Assembly (NCBI GenBank): GCA_016124805.1
Contig: WGND01000001.1
Span: 62,001-126,000 of the forward strand
DNA length: 64,000 nucleotides
Direction: 5' to 3'
Source: Hyphomicrobiales bacterium
GTDB lineage: Bacteria; Pseudomonadota; Alphaproteobacteria; Parvibaculales; Parvibaculaceae
Notes under the pieces: model-generated
What the model was told of the DNA's origin: nothing
Databases searched by the model: none
Seen by the model: the letters and a program-made list of their open reading frames with translations, nothing else
Shown: piece by piece, positions 18,390 to 28,215 of the stretch
How positions within the stretch are numbered: the stretch's first letter is position 1
Layout of the letters: each line of letters starts with the position of its first letter
Program-made: the position numbers and the translations under genes

Positions 18390-18803
18390 TCATTTGTCAG
18401 AAGGCGAGGGTTGCCGCCCCAGGACTTTGACAAGATCAAGCAACCGGCGGCGCAAATCCGCGTCCCGAATGGCAAAAAAGGCAGAATTGAGCTGGATTCC
18501 CTCGCCCGTCGTCATGCGCTCCAGATCCAGCTGGCCTGCTCCGGCCTGCGGGGCCGGCAGGTCACCGTCGGGCAGATCAAGGCCATCATAAAAATAGGAA
18601 ACCGGGACGACCAATATGCGGGCGATCTGATAGAGGCGGCTCGCCCCGATCCGGTTGAGCCCCTTTTCATATTTCTGGACCTGCTGGAAAGTCAGTCCCA
18701 GCGCCTCGCCGAGTTTTTCCTGACTCAAGCCCACCATCATCCGTCGCATGCGGACGCGGCTGCCCACATGGACGTCGATCGGATTGGCCGATTTGCGGGG
18801 CAT
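18390..18803 (-). CDS. XRE-family DNA-binding regulator
   Basis: 137 residues from ATG 18803. A Cro/C1-type helix-turn-helix spans about 15-70 (SRVRMRRMMVGLSQEKLGEALGL then FQQVQKYEKGLNRI), with a C-terminal extension of unknown role (about 70-137). This regulator type is commonly found between lnt and metK in Rhizobiales, and related genes there have been called phrR; I do not assign the name. It could regulate metK, itself, or membrane genes. The sequence does not show which. Confidence 0.85.
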   Translation of the reverse strand: MPRKSANPIDVHVGSRVRMRRMMVGLSQEKLGEALGLTFQQVQKYEKGLNRIGASRLYQIARILVVPVSYFYDGLDLPDGDLPAPQAGAGQLDLERMTTGEGIQLNSAFFAIRDADLRRRLLDLVKVLGRQPSPSDK

Positions 18804-18935
18804 GGGACCGCTTACACTCCTGGCGAAATTCAACCAAGGGGCGATGCCACCGTGACATCTGCCCTCATCTGCCGACTTAACGACAGGCGCGCAGACACAA
18901 CAAGCTGAGACGGGGCCAGATCGGATTGAGGCGGG

Positions 18936-20591
18936 TCAGAAGCGTTTGCGGCCATAGATGGCGGCAAAACCGGTTGCCAGCATCACCAGCGCCAGAAAGC
19001 CGTCGCCCAGACGGGCATAGAGCGTGGGGGTGATGGCAGAGGGCAGGGTTGCATCAACCAACTGCGAGCTGTTGAGGCTGGTTTGCGACTGCACGCGCCC
19101 ATAGGCGTCGATGACTCCGGAAATGCCGCTATTGGCGACGCGCACCACCGGCAATCCCTGCTCGACGGCCCGCATGCGCGCCTGCGCGAAATGCTGATAG
19201 GGGCCCCCGGAATTGCCGAACCAGGCATCATTGGTAATGGTCAGAAGCCATTGAGGGCGGTGGCCGGGCGCAACAACATCATTGGCAAATATGATCTCGT
19301 AGCAGATCAGGGGGCTGAAATCGGGAACGCCCGGAAGGCTCAGCGTACGGGGTCCGGGCCCGGTGTCGAAGCTGCCCTGAAACTGCGTGATCTTGCGCAG
19401 GCCCAGACGACCAAGAATCTGGCGAAAGGGCACATATTCTCCGAAGGGCACAAGATGGGCCTTGTCATAGGTTTCGACGATTTCGCCTGCATCATCCACG
19501 ACAAAAAGGCTGTTGTAGAAATGCGTGAGGCGACCGGAGTCGCTATCCGGATCAGGTTCGCCACGAGGCCCCCCCGCAATCAGGATGGCACCCTGCGGCA
19601 GGACACGGGCAATGGCGGATCGCAAATAGGGTTCAAAAGGCAGCAGCACCGGGATTGCCCCTTCCGGCCAGATGACAATGCTGTGCGCGCCGAGGCCCGG
19701 TGAAGCGGGCGTGGGCGCCGCGCTCATCCGCAACAGCTTGCCGATGATCGCACTGGCGCGGTCGGCATCCTGCCATTTGTCCTTGAGCGAGATATCCGGC
19801 TGAACAAGACGCAGGCTGACATTCTCGACGGGCACATCCTGCGTTGTGGCCAGACGAATGGCACCCCCCAGCCAGAGCAGCAGCAGCGCGCATATGGCGG
19901 CAAGCGGCACACCTAGAATATGGCGGTCATTGCGCAGCGAGCGGGGCAGGCGGGGGTCATGGGTGGCAAGCGAGGCGCCGACCAGCATGACGACAAAACT
20001 CAAACCCAGCGCGCCGATCATGGCGGCAGTCTGGATCAGCGCATCCGATCCGATCAGGCTTTCGCCGATCTGGTTCCAGGGAAAGCCGGTGAAGACATGC
20101 CCGCGCAACCACTCGCAACAGGTCCAGATAATGGCGAGCATGGCGATGCGCCGGTAGCCTGCAAACCAGACAAGGCGCGACAGACCGGCAGCCAGCGCCG
20201 TGAACAGGGCAAGGCCCGCAGGCAGCAGCGTCACGGCAAAGGGCAGCAGGAAGGCGAATTTATCTGCCTCGACCAGAAAGGCATGTCCGATCCAGTAGAG
20301 CCCGAAAAGAAAATAGCCAAAACCGAAGAACCAGCCGAGCACACCAGCCCGCCGCATCACCCGCCAGCGCGTGGAGGGTGTCGGATCATTCACACCATCG
20401 AGCAGCCAGACAAATATCGGCAGGGTGAAAAACAGCACGACAAAAATATGGAAGGGCGGCAGCGCCAGCGTGCTCAGGGCACCGGAGAGAAAGGCTGCGC
20501 CCCAGGCGCGCCAGCCGCGCAGCTCCGAGACCGCATTGGCGATGCGCATGATCATCGCCTGGCCCGAGACGAGCCTGATTTCCTGAGCCAT
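18936..20591 (-). CDS. lnt: apolipoprotein N-acyltransferase
   Basis: 551 residues from ATG 20591, 7 bp after the corC-like stop; upstream frame codons overlap corC and are not Lnt-like. About six N-terminal membrane segments are followed by a periplasmic nitrilase-type domain with the catalytic triad Glu310 (IWPEGAIP), Lys377 (YDKAHLVPFGEY) and Cys430 (PLICYE). A last membrane helix is near the C-terminus. Lnt adds the third acyl chain to lipoproteins at the inner membrane. Neighbours corC, ybeY and phoH are the usual cluster. Confidence 0.95.
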   Translation of the reverse strand: MAQEIRLVSGQAMIMRIANAVSELRGWRAWGAAFLSGALSTLALPPFHIFVVLFFTLPIFVWLLDGVNDPTPSTRWRVMRRAGVLGWFFGFGYFLFGLYWIGHAFLVEADKFAFLLPFAVTLLPAGLALFTALAAGLSRLVWFAGYRRIAMLAIIWTCCEWLRGHVFTGFPWNQIGESLIGSDALIQTAAMIGALGLSFVVMLVGASLATHDPRLPRSLRNDRHILGVPLAAICALLLLWLGGAIRLATTQDVPVENVSLRLVQPDISLKDKWQDADRASAIIGKLLRMSAAPTPASPGLGAHSIVIWPEGAIPVLLPFEPYLRSAIARVLPQGAILIAGGPRGEPDPDSDSGRLTHFYNSLFVVDDAGEIVETYDKAHLVPFGEYVPFRQILGRLGLRKITQFQGSFDTGPGPRTLSLPGVPDFSPLICYEIIFANDVVAPGHRPQWLLTITNDAWFGNSGGPYQHFAQARMRAVEQGLPVVRVANSGISGVIDAYGRVQSQTSLNSSQLVDATLPSAITPTLYARLGDGFLALVMLATGFAAIYGRKRF

Positions 20592-20598
20592 GGCGATA

Positions 20599-21525
20599 TC
20601 AGCTTTCGATGGGTTCGGCGGGTGTGGCGGTTGCGTCGACCGGGGGTTGATGGATATGGATGCGCAGCCGCTTGATGCGGCGCGGGTCGGCATCCTTGAC
20701 CTCGAATTCAAGCCCTGCCGGATGGCGGATCAGCTCGCCGCGCACGGGCACCCGCCCGACAAGCGAGAAAACGAGGCCGCCCAGCGTGTCCACTTCATCT
20801 TCATTGTCATCATCAAGCAGGCGGAAGCCGAGAATGTCTTCCAGCTCCTCAACCGGACAGCGCGCATCGGCATCAATCAGGCCGTCCTCGCGCTTGACCA
20901 GCATCGGGCCTTCGTCGGTGTCATGTTCATCTTCAATGTCGCCGACAATTTCCTCGACCAGATCTTCAATTGAGACGATGCCGTCCGTGCCACCATATTC
21001 ATCAATGACAAGGGCAAGATGAATACGCGTCGCCTGCATCTTCACCAAAAGGTCAAGCGCGGGCATGGAAGGGGGGACAAAGAGAATGTTGCGGCGGATG
21101 AGTTTCAGCGAAAAGGGTTCAGCCTGTCGTTCCGCCTCGGCGCTGCGGGGTGCCAGATAGCCCATCACATCCTTGATGTGAACCATGCCGATCGGATCAT
21201 CAAGCGTTTCGCGATAGATCGGCATGCGCGAATGGGCAGAGTCACGATAGAGCTTGAGCACTTCATCCAGCGTGGCGCTTTCCTCAATGCCGATGACATC
21301 GGCGCGCGGCACCATCACATCGTCAACGCGCAACTCACCGAAATTGAGGATGTTCACCAGCATGTGGCGTTCTTCAGTGGTGAGCGGCCGGCGGGACTCG
21401 TCATGCTCCTCAAAGACCTCTTCGAGCGTTTCGCGCAGAGAGGAGTCCGTCGCATTGCGCCCGAGCAGATTGCGCAGCCATCTCAGGCTGCCGGTCGAAT
21501 TCGATCTGTCGCTTGTATCGGCCAT
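20599..21525 (-). CDS. CorC/HlyC-type CBS domain protein
   Basis: 308 residues. The N-terminal part lacks the DUF21 membrane domain, as in soluble CorC. Two CBS domains follow (about 66-130 with VMVPRADVIGIE, and about 135-195 with LLVKMQATRIHLALVIDEYGG). The C-terminal CorC_HlyC transporter-associated domain (about 205-295) contains CPVEELEDILG. CorC influences Mg/Co efflux in enterobacteria; in the ybeY-corC-lnt cluster the exact role is not settled. Its ATG overlaps the ybeY stop by one base (TGATG), showing coupling. Confidence 0.9.
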   Translation of the reverse strand: MADTSDRSNSTGSLRWLRNLLGRNATDSSLRETLEEVFEEHDESRRPLTTEERHMLVNILNFGELRVDDVMVPRADVIGIEESATLDEVLKLYRDSAHSRMPIYRETLDDPIGMVHIKDVMGYLAPRSAEAERQAEPFSLKLIRRNILFVPPSMPALDLLVKMQATRIHLALVIDEYGGTDGIVSIEDLVEEIVGDIEDEHDTDEGPMLVKREDGLIDADARCPVEELEDILGFRLLDDDNEDEVDTLGGLVFSLVGRVPVRGELIRHPAGLEFEVKDADPRRIKRLRIHIHQPPVDATATPAEPIES

Positions 21526-22040
21526 CAGTTTTCCGTCAGGTCCTCTGCATAGGGATCGGCAATGCCGAGACCCGCCAGAATATCGCGCTCCAGCGATTCC
21601 ATGTCTTCCGCTTCGCCCTCATCCTCATGGTCATAGCCCATCAGATGCAGCATGCCGTGCACGACGAGATGGCTGAAATGATCGGCCATCGTCTTTTTCT
21701 GTTCCACGGCTTCGCGCGAAATGGTTTCAAAGGCCAGCACGATGTCTCCCAGATGGTCGGTGCCGCCGGTGTTTTCACCGGCCGGAAAGGAGAGGACATT
21801 GGTGGGCTTGTCCTTCTGGCGCCATTTCCTGTTGAGGCCCTGCACGAAATCATCATCGGCCAGCACGATGCTGAGTTCGACCACGTCATCGCCACCCGCG
21901 ACACAAGCGCCCCATGCCGCCTTGGCCGCGCGCAGGGCAAGCGCATGACTTGCCTCATCCCAGTCACCGGCCTCCACCAGCAGATCAATGGAGAGACCGG
22001 CGTCAGGCTCGCTCAGGCTTGTCAGGGCGTCGGCACTCAT
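21525..22040 (-). CDS. ybeY: endoribonuclease YbeY
   Basis: 171 residues with the zinc motif His128-x3-His132-x5-His138 (HGMLHLMGYDH). The upstream KPTNVLSFP segment is also diagnostic. YbeY matures rRNA 3' ends, mainly 16S, and takes part in ribosome quality control. It overlaps phoH by 4 bp and the corC-like gene by 1 bp, so the three are probably co-translated. Confidence 0.95.
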   Translation of the reverse strand: MSADALTSLSEPDAGLSIDLLVEAGDWDEASHALALRAAKAAWGACVAGGDDVVELSIVLADDDFVQGLNRKWRQKDKPTNVLSFPAGENTGGTDHLGDIVLAFETISREAVEQKKTMADHFSHLVVHGMLHLMGYDHEDEGEAEDMESLERDILAGLGIADPYAEDLTEN

Positions 22041-23047
22041 CGTTTGGTGTCTTGCCCTCGCGGATCAAGCAGCCCGCGTTCACGGGCGTTATAGGCTTTA
22101 ACGACGCGCGTCACGAGCGGATGGCGCACCACATCGGCGTCGCTGAAGCGCACCGTGGCAATGCCGGGCACATCATCGAGAATGTCGAGCGCATCCTTGA
22201 GGCCGGATTTGGCGCCCATGGGCAGATCCACCTGCGACGGATCGCCGGTAATCGCCATGCGGCTGTTTTCGCCCAGGCGGGTCAGAAACATTTTCATCTG
22301 CACCGGTGTGGTGTTCTGGGCTTCGTCCAGAATGACGAAGGCATTGGCAAGCGTGCGGCCGCGCATGAAGGCGAGCGGGGCCACTTCGATCTCGCCGGAT
22401 TCAATGCCCTTCATTGCCTGCTCGCCGGGCAGCGTGTCATAAAGCGCGTCATAAAGCGGGCGCAGATAGGGATCGATCTTTTCCTTCAGGTCGCCGGGCA
22501 GAAAGCCGAGACGCTCGCCCGCCTCCACCGCCGGTCGCGACAGGATGATGCGATCAACCCGCTTCTGCAGCAGCATGGAGACCGCAACAGCAACCGCCAG
22601 ATAGGTCTTGCCGGTGCCCGCCGGACCGATGCCGAAGCAAAGCTCGTTCTGCTGCAGGGCCTCGATATATTTGGCCTGTGTCTGCGAGCGCGGCGTGATC
22701 ACGCGGCGCTTGGTCTGCACCATGACGCGCGAGGAACTGTCATCCTTGTCGGCGGCATTGCCGGATGTCGTGGTGGCCATGCGCATTGCTCCGTCAACTT
22801 CGCCCTGATTGACCTCCTGTCCGCGCTTGAGTCGGCCATAGAGATTCTTGAATACGCGGTCTGCCATGCGTCGCGCTTCCGGCTCGCCTGTGATGACGAG
22901 CTTGTTGCCGCGCGATGTGGCCATGATGCCCAGCTCTTTCTCGATGCGAACGAGATGGCTGTCATGTTCACCATAAAGCTCCGTGAGGAGCCTGTTGTCG
23001 TCAAAGGCAATAACGAGGCTTTCGCCGCCGGTTTCGTTCAACTGCAC
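22037..23047 (-). CDS. phoH: PhoH-family ATPase
   Basis: 336 residues from GTG 23047, which has AAGGA just upstream. An N-terminal KH-like region (about 10-75) precedes the PhoH P-loop domain: Walker A GPAGTGKT at 141-148, then LSRPAVEAGE and the Walker B FVILDEAQN. PhoH/PhoL proteins are linked to RNA metabolism beside YbeY. The miaB stop lies 51 bp upstream. Confidence 0.94.
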   Translation of the reverse strand: MQLNETGGESLVIAFDDNRLLTELYGEHDSHLVRIEKELGIMATSRGNKLVITGEPEARRMADRVFKNLYGRLKRGQEVNQGEVDGAMRMATTTSGNAADKDDSSSRVMVQTKRRVITPRSQTQAKYIEALQQNELCFGIGPAGTGKTYLAVAVAVSMLLQKRVDRIILSRPAVEAGERLGFLPGDLKEKIDPYLRPLYDALYDTLPGEQAMKGIESGEIEVAPLAFMRGRTLANAFVILDEAQNTTPVQMKMFLTRLGENSRMAITGDPSQVDLPMGAKSGLKDALDILDDVPGIATVRFSDADVVRHPLVTRVVKAYNARERGLLDPRGQDTKR

Positions 23048-23098
23048 CCTGTCCTTTCCGGACTTACACCGCGATGGATCATCTGGCCTTCTGGCCGC

Positions 23099-24577
23099 TC
23101 AGGCTGTCGCAATTTCATCGGCCACCAGACGTCCCTTGAGGGAGTTCTGGAAACCGCCTTCGATATGCACATTCGCGATGGTGCCAAACAGGCTGTCGGG
23201 CGCCTCGTTGATGTGCACGGACTGAAGATAGGGGCTGCGCCCGACAAGCTGGTGGCGATCACGACCGCGCCGGTCAAAGAGCACAGGCAAAACGCGCCCC
23301 GTGCAGGACTGGTTGAAGGCGAGCTGTTGCCCGCTGACCAGCGTCTGCAGACGCTGCAGGCGTTCGGCCTTCACCGCTTCGTGGACCTGTTCGTCATGGG
23401 TCGCCGCAGGCGTGCCGGGGCGGGGGGAATATTTGAAGGAATAGGCCTGGGCAAAGCCGACCGTTTCGATCAGCGCCAGCGTGTCCTCGAAATCGGCATC
23501 GCTCTCGCCGGGGAAGCCGACAATGAAATCCGACGACATGGCGAAGTCAGGCCGCGCCTTGCGAATGCGTGCAATAATCTCGTGATAGCGTTCCGCCGTA
23601 TGCTGACGGTTCATGGCCTCCAGAATGCGGTCCGAGCCCGACTGCACGGGCAGATGCAGATAGGGCATCAGCTTGGCGATATGGGCATGCGCCTCGATCA
23701 GCTCGTCATCCATGTCGCGGGGATGGCTCGTGATATAGCGGATGCGGTCCAGACCATTGATCTGGGCCAGCTCCGCCACCAGCGCGCCGAGCGTGGCGCT
23801 GCCGCCGCCTGCCGCCTCGCCATGATAGGCATTCACATTCTGGCCCAGCAATGTCACTTCCCGCACACCGGCATCCACCAGGGCGCGTGCCTCGTCAAGA
23901 ATGCGGGCAACGGGACGGGAATATTCGCCGCCGCGCGTATAGGGCACGACGCAGAAGGTACAGAATTTGTCGCAGCCCTCCTGAACGGTCAGAAAGGCAG
24001 CCGGTCCGCGCGCCAGCGTCAGACGTTTCTGCGGTGCGGGCAGGGTCTCGAACTTGTCTTCGATCGGAAATTCGGTATCGACGATGCGCTGGCCGGTCTC
24101 GCGCATCTTGTCGATCATGGCCGGCATGCGATGATAATTCTGTGGTCCGACGACGAAATCGACCGTCGGCTCCCGGCGGCGCATCTCGGCCCCCTCGGCC
24201 TGCGCCACGCAGCCGGCCACACCGATCATCATGTCTTCGCCACGGGTCTTCTTTTCGTCCTTCAGAACGCGCAGGCGCCCGAGCTCGGAATAGACCTTTT
24301 CGGCGGCTTTCTCGCGAATATGGCAGGTATTGAGGATCACCATATCGGCTTCCTCGGGCGTTCCGACCTCGCTATAGCCTTCCGGCGCCATGACATCGGC
24401 CATGCGCAGACTGTCATAGACATTCATCTGGCAGCCATAGGTCTTGATGAAAATCTTGCGGCTATTGGCTTTGTCGGCTGGCTTGACGGAGAGCGGCAGG
24501 GCGCGACGTGCGGAATCAGGGGCCTTGGCCTCACCTGGTTCGGCGCTCTGCGCAGGGGACACGATGGTATCGGACAA
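23099..24577 (-). CDS. miaB: tRNA-2-methylthio-N6-dimethylallyladenosine synthase MiaB
   Basis: A 492-residue methylthiotransferase. The N-terminal cluster cysteines are Cys49 (YGCQMN), Cys85 and Cys123; the radical-SAM triad is Cys202, Cys206 and Cys209 (CDKFCTFC). The C-terminal TRAM-like domain is near 410-475. It adds the methylthio group to i6A37 in tRNA with two [4Fe-4S] clusters. The N-terminal 35 residues are a variable extension. It precedes phoH-ybeY on the minus strand. Confidence 0.96.
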   Translation of the reverse strand: MSDTIVSPAQSAEPGEAKAPDSARRALPLSVKPADKANSRKIFIKTYGCQMNVYDSLRMADVMAPEGYSEVGTPEEADMVILNTCHIREKAAEKVYSELGRLRVLKDEKKTRGEDMMIGVAGCVAQAEGAEMRRREPTVDFVVGPQNYHRMPAMIDKMRETGQRIVDTEFPIEDKFETLPAPQKRLTLARGPAAFLTVQEGCDKFCTFCVVPYTRGGEYSRPVARILDEARALVDAGVREVTLLGQNVNAYHGEAAGGGSATLGALVAELAQINGLDRIRYITSHPRDMDDELIEAHAHIAKLMPYLHLPVQSGSDRILEAMNRQHTAERYHEIIARIRKARPDFAMSSDFIVGFPGESDADFEDTLALIETVGFAQAYSFKYSPRPGTPAATHDEQVHEAVKAERLQRLQTLVSGQQLAFNQSCTGRVLPVLFDRRGRDRHQLVGRSPYLQSVHINEAPDSLFGTIANVHIEGGFQNSLKGRLVADEIATA

Positions 24578-24690
24578 TGTGGTCGCTTAACTCCTCGGTG
24601 ACGTGACGGATCACGAACTGATTTGCAGAAACTCTATCACGGGAAGGGCTTGGCAAGGGAACGAGATATTCGACCCCCTCGGCCTTAATG

Positions 24691-24716
24691 CCCCCGATTT
24701 TCCCCTAGGGCGGGGG
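24691..24716 (-). terminator. hairpin immediately after plsC
   Basis: CCCCCG and CGGGGG form a 6-bp stem with a smaller CCCTAGGGG palindrome in the loop, directly after the plsC stop. No T-run follows, so it is at best a weak terminator. Confidence 0.35.
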
Positions 24717-25589
24717 TCAGCCCGCAGCGGCAACGCCGATCCGGTCAGGCGCGGCCGCATCGCCCGCCTTGCCGGCCTTGTCATCGGCCTCATCCCAGCG
24801 CCCGATCAGGGCCTGTTCCACCCCGCGACGGCAGGCATTTTCGCAATAGGCGGCCAGCGCCTTGCGATTACCGATTTCGCGAATGGTGACGGGCTTGTGA
24901 TATTCGACCAGCACCTCGATCGGCCCCAGCGAGAAGGCTTCCCAGAGATGGGGGAAAAGCTCCATATCGCCATACCAGGCAAAAAACGGCCGGAAATAGC
25001 GGCCCATGGGGAAGCCGTAAATCTTGGTATAGGTCACCGACACCGGCTGCACCACAAGGTCATCCTCGCGGTCGGCTTCGCCACTGACGATGGTGAGCTG
25101 GGCAACGCTCATCAGCGCGCTCTTGAAGTTCAGCACCCGGTTGCCATCACTGGAAGTACCTTCGGGAAAGAGGATCAGGCGGTCGCCTGCGGCGATGCGG
25201 GCATGGATTTCGTTGCGCGAATGGGCGGTACGGGTGCGCCGCTCGCGCTCCACGAAAACCGTCTGCTGCAGGCGCGCCAGCGTGCCGAAAAAGGGCCAGC
25301 CGGCCACTTCGCTCTTGGCCACGAAGGAGGAGGGCTGCAGCGAGGCCATGATCGGAATATCGAGCCAGCTTGTGTGGTTGGCCGTGATCAGGCAGGCGCC
25401 CTTCTCATAGGGTGTGCCCCGCGTCGTCACGCGAATGCCGATCAGCTTGCAGAGAAAGCGGTGATAGCGATTGGGCAGTTTCTTGGCGAGCGGCAGGCGC
25501 AGCTTCATGGCCAGCCACTGCATGGGCATCAATATGAGCGCGGAGAGTATGAACCCCGCAAGGAGCACAGCTGCACGTAACCTGGCCAT
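24717..25589 (-). CDS. plsC: 1-acyl-sn-glycerol-3-phosphate acyltransferase
   Basis: 290 residues. One N-terminal membrane segment (about 5-28) is followed by the PlsC domain, with the catalytic NHTSWLD (HX4D, near 71-77) and the FPEGTSS motif (near 141-147). It makes phosphatidic acid at the inner membrane. A C-terminal Ala-rich tail of about 30 residues is unlike the core family. In Rhizobiales an OlsA-type acyltransferase for ornithine lipids has the same motifs, and with olsB at 43.4 kb that alternative cannot be excluded. Confidence 0.88.
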   Translation of the reverse strand: MARLRAAVLLAGFILSALILMPMQWLAMKLRLPLAKKLPNRYHRFLCKLIGIRVTTRGTPYEKGACLITANHTSWLDIPIMASLQPSSFVAKSEVAGWPFFGTLARLQQTVFVERERRTRTAHSRNEIHARIAAGDRLILFPEGTSSDGNRVLNFKSALMSVAQLTIVSGEADREDDLVVQPVSVTYTKIYGFPMGRYFRPFFAWYGDMELFPHLWEAFSLGPIEVLVEYHKPVTIREIGNRKALAAYCENACRRGVEQALIGRWDEADDKAGKAGDAAAPDRIGVAAAG

Positions 25590-25640
25590 TTCTAGGTCTC
25601 CATCCCTTTCGGGCCCGCTTCCTGTCGTCCTGCCGGGGTT

Positions 25641-26108
25641 TTACTTCTTGTCCCGGTCCAGCGGCACGCCATAAAGCTCGAGGCGATGATCCACCAGATT
25701 GAAGCCCAGCTCGCGTGCAATCACACGTTGCAGGTTTTCGATGTCATCATTGTGAAACTCAATGACGCGTCCGGTGGAAAGATCAATCAAATGGTCATGA
25801 TGCTCCTCGGTGACCTGCTCATAGCGAGAGCGACCATCGCGGAAATCATGCCGTTCCAGAATCCCAGCCTCTTCAAACAGACGAACCGTACGGTAAACCG
25901 TGGCAATCGAGATCTTGTTGTCCACGAGAGAGGCCCGGCGATAGACCTCCTCGACATCGGGATGATCGCTGGCAAGCGAGAGGACGCGGGCAATGACGCG
26001 TCGCTGCTCGGTCATGCGCATCCCCTGCTTCACGCAGAGATTCTCGATCCGCTCGGGATCGAGTTGGGCAACATCATTGGTGATCTTTTCAGTAGGGCTC
26101 GTGTCCAT
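25641..26108 (-). CDS. fur: Fur-family metalloregulator (Fur/Mur)
   Basis: 155 residues from ATG 26108; a GTG at 26114 would add two. The winged helix (about 10-85) includes ISIATVYRTVRLFEEAGI. Metal-site residues are in HDF, EEHHDHLID and EFHNDDIENLQ. In alphaproteobacteria this orthologue, next to rimI/tsaB and plsC/miaB, senses mostly manganese (Mur), while Irr carries haem/iron control; an irr gene is present at 1.3 kb. Which metal it senses here is inferred. Confidence 0.92.
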   Translation of the reverse strand: MDTSPTEKITNDVAQLDPERIENLCVKQGMRMTEQRRVIARVLSLASDHPDVEEVYRRASLVDNKISIATVYRTVRLFEEAGILERHDFRDGRSRYEQVTEEHHDHLIDLSTGRVIEFHNDDIENLQRVIARELGFNLVDHRLELYGVPLDRDKK

Positions 26109-26268
26109 GACCACATCATAAAGAAAGCAGAATGGCTTGTCACCAAATCGGAAAAGCCTGATGGGGCCAGCTCATAACGGGTAAGTAACTGAAAAACGAG
26201 TGAATTCTGCCCTTTGGCGCGATTTGCCGCGCTGACGATGCCTCAGGCGCCCCAAGAGCGGCAAAACC

Positions 26269-26727
26269 TCACCCGGCGGGGCCGAGATCACAGCGCCAGA
26301 CCAGGGCATCGACCTTTTCATGCCCGCGCTGGTAATAGCCCGCCCGGCGGCCGACCTCGACAAAGCCGCAGGCCCTGTAAAGGGCAATGGCAGGCTGGTT
26401 GTCATTCGCCACTTCAAGAAAGAGCTGATCAGCGCCCTCGCGGCCCGCGCGCACCTTGGCCGCTGCCATGAGCGCATGGCCGATGCCCTTGCCGCGCGCC
26501 TCGGAGGCCACACAAATGGTCAGGATTTCGGCCTCGCCGCCGCCACATCGGGTGAGAACAAAGCCCAGCGGCATGTCATCAGCGAAAGCCAGCAGGGCGA
26601 ATGCGCCCGGCGTTGCCAGAAGGCCGGCAAAACTTGCCTCATCCCAGGGGCTGTCAAAGGCCTGCGCGTGAAGCGCGGCCAGCACGCCGGCATGGGCGGG
26701 CCCTGCGGGCTGAATGTCACATGTCAT
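26269..26727 (-). CDS. rimI: ribosomal-protein-alanine N-acetyltransferase RimI-type
   Basis: A 152-residue GNAT protein. The acetyl-CoA loop is near 77-82 (EARGKGIG), the following LFLEVANDNQPAIALYRACGF is RimI-like, and GYY-RG lies near the end. It sits 9 bp after tsaB, the common pairing. Family knowledge suggests N-terminal acetylation of S18; other GNAT substrates are possible. Confidence 0.88.
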   Translation of the reverse strand: MTCDIQPAGPAHAGVLAALHAQAFDSPWDEASFAGLLATPGAFALLAFADDMPLGFVLTRCGGGEAEILTICVASEARGKGIGHALMAAAKVRAGREGADQLFLEVANDNQPAIALYRACGFVEVGRRAGYYQRGHEKVDALVWRCDLGPAG

Positions 26728-26736
26728 GGCAGCAGG

Positions 26737-27438
26737 TCACGGCGCGTCGGGCAGGGCATCGGGATCAATGCCGCCGGGCAGCTTGGCATCCGGCTTGCGC
26801 AGATAGAGCGGGGCAGGGGCCTCGCGAAATTTCGCCGCCCCGTGAAGCTTGAGCCTGTCATGCGCGATACGGGCAACCGCCAGCGCATCGGGCTGGGCGG
26901 CCGCATCGGCCAGACGGAAGGCCCGGTGGTGATCACGCAAGACGTCATCCACCAGGGCCGCAGCTGACCCCACCCCCACCATGCGTTCCTTTGGCAAATG
27001 ATCCTGAACCGATTCAAGTGCGACCAGCATCGGCTCCATCAAGGGCGTCAGATCAGGGGCAAAGACCTGCAGATAGATTTCGCCGCGACGGGCATCAAAA
27101 GCCGACACAATAACCTCGCCCGGATCCGTCATGACGGGTTCGGCAATGGCCTCCAGCGTCGTGACGCCGACAAGCGGCAGGCTGCGGGAAAGGGCGATGC
27201 CACGGGCGGCAGAAAGCCCCACGCGCAGGCCGGTGAATGTTCCCGGCCCCACGGTGACGGCCAGCGCATCGAGATCATCATAGCCAAGCCCTGCCTCCAG
27301 CATGACCTCGGCAATCATCGGCATCAGATTTTCAGCGTGACCGCGCTGGCGCAGTTCGTGGCGCGAGGCCAAGGGCCTGGCCCCCACGACAGCAACAGAC
27401 AGGGCGCCCTGGGCCGTATCGAATGCAAGAAGGTTCAA
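26737..27438 (-). CDS. tsaB: tRNA threonylcarbamoyladenosine biosynthesis protein TsaB
   Basis: 233 residues with an ASKHA-fold N-terminal half: MNLLAFDTAQGALSVA, then LDALAVTVGPGTFTGLRVGLSAARGIAL (about 57-84). TsaB is the non-catalytic partner of TsaD in making t6A37 on tRNA. It is upstream of rimI and fur on the same strand. Confidence 0.93.
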   Translation of the reverse strand: MNLLAFDTAQGALSVAVVGARPLASRHELRQRGHAENLMPMIAEVMLEAGLGYDDLDALAVTVGPGTFTGLRVGLSAARGIALSRSLPLVGVTTLEAIAEPVMTDPGEVIVSAFDARRGEIYLQVFAPDLTPLMEPMLVALESVQDHLPKERMVGVGSAAALVDDVLRDHHRAFRLADAAAQPDALAVARIAHDRLKLHGAAKFREAPAPLYLRKPDAKLPGGIDPDALPDAP

Positions 27439-27462
27439 GTAAGCCCCATGGTGAGCGGTTGA

Positions 27463-28056
27463 TCAGATGATCTGGCAGGCCCGATCAAATTCAAGACGCG
27501 GGCTGCGCGGGAAAAGACCCGCCTCGTCACCATAGCCCAGATTGCAGAGGAAATTCGACTTCACTGTCGTCCCGGCAAAAAAGGCCTCATCCACCTTGGC
27601 CATGTCATAGCCCGACATGGGGCCGCAATCGAGCCCCAGCGCTCGGGCCGCCAGCATGAAATAGGCGCCCTGCAGCGAGCCATTGCGGAAGGCAGTGGCT
27701 TCGGCCCATTCCGCGCTCCGGTTGAACCAGGTCTTGGCTGTCAGATCATGGGGAAAGAGTTCAGGCAGCAATTCATAGAATTCGACGTCATAGCCAAGGA
27801 TCGCCGTCACGGGCGCCGCCATGGTTTTTTTCAGATTGCCCGCAGAGAGGGCCGGTGCCAGCTTTTCCTTGGCCTCTTTCGTCTTTACAAAGATGATCCG
27901 GGCCGGTGAGCAGTTGGCGCTTGTCGCACCCCATTTCATCAGATCGTAAATGGCCTTCAACTGTGCATCGCTGACCGGCTTGTCGAGCCAGGCATTATGC
28001 GTGCGGGCCTTGCGAAACAGGGTATCAAGCGCGTCATCGCCCAGAACTTCACTCAT
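27463..28056 (-). CDS. nitroreductase-family protein, RutE/HadB-like
   Basis: 197 residues of the FMN-dependent nitroreductase fold. The segments [31 protein letters not shown] and [12 protein letters not shown] closely fit the RutE (probable malonic semialdehyde reductase) group. No other rut genes are nearby, so the substrate here is uncertain; a general enone or quinone reductase is possible. GAGG lies 8 bases before ATG 28056. It appears to have its own promoter in the 159-bp spacer upstream. Confidence 0.85.
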   Translation of the reverse strand: MSEVLGDDALDTLFRKARTHNAWLDKPVSDAQLKAIYDLMKWGATSANCSPARIIFVKTKEAKEKLAPALSAGNLKKTMAAPVTAILGYDVEFYELLPELFPHDLTAKTWFNRSAEWAEATAFRNGSLQGAYFMLAARALGLDCGPMSGYDMAKVDEAFFAGTTVKSNFLCNLGYGDEAGLFPRSPRLEFDRACQII

Positions 28057-28215
28057 CTCTGCGTCCTCATGCTTTTTGATTTATGCGGGCTATGCCCTCA
28101 ACAGGCCAAGGCCCTGACGCACAAGATACGGCTTTCAGCCCGCCATACCAGCCTGAAAGGGCCGCGGTCCAGTTTTTGAGCATGTTCAGATAAGGACGCC
28201 GAAAAGCTTGCCTGT

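Noticed and set aside
21914-24601. 895-codon open frame opposite phoH and miaB
   Set aside because: The frame follows the third-position GC bias of the opposite genes and spans two of them; no protein family is seen.
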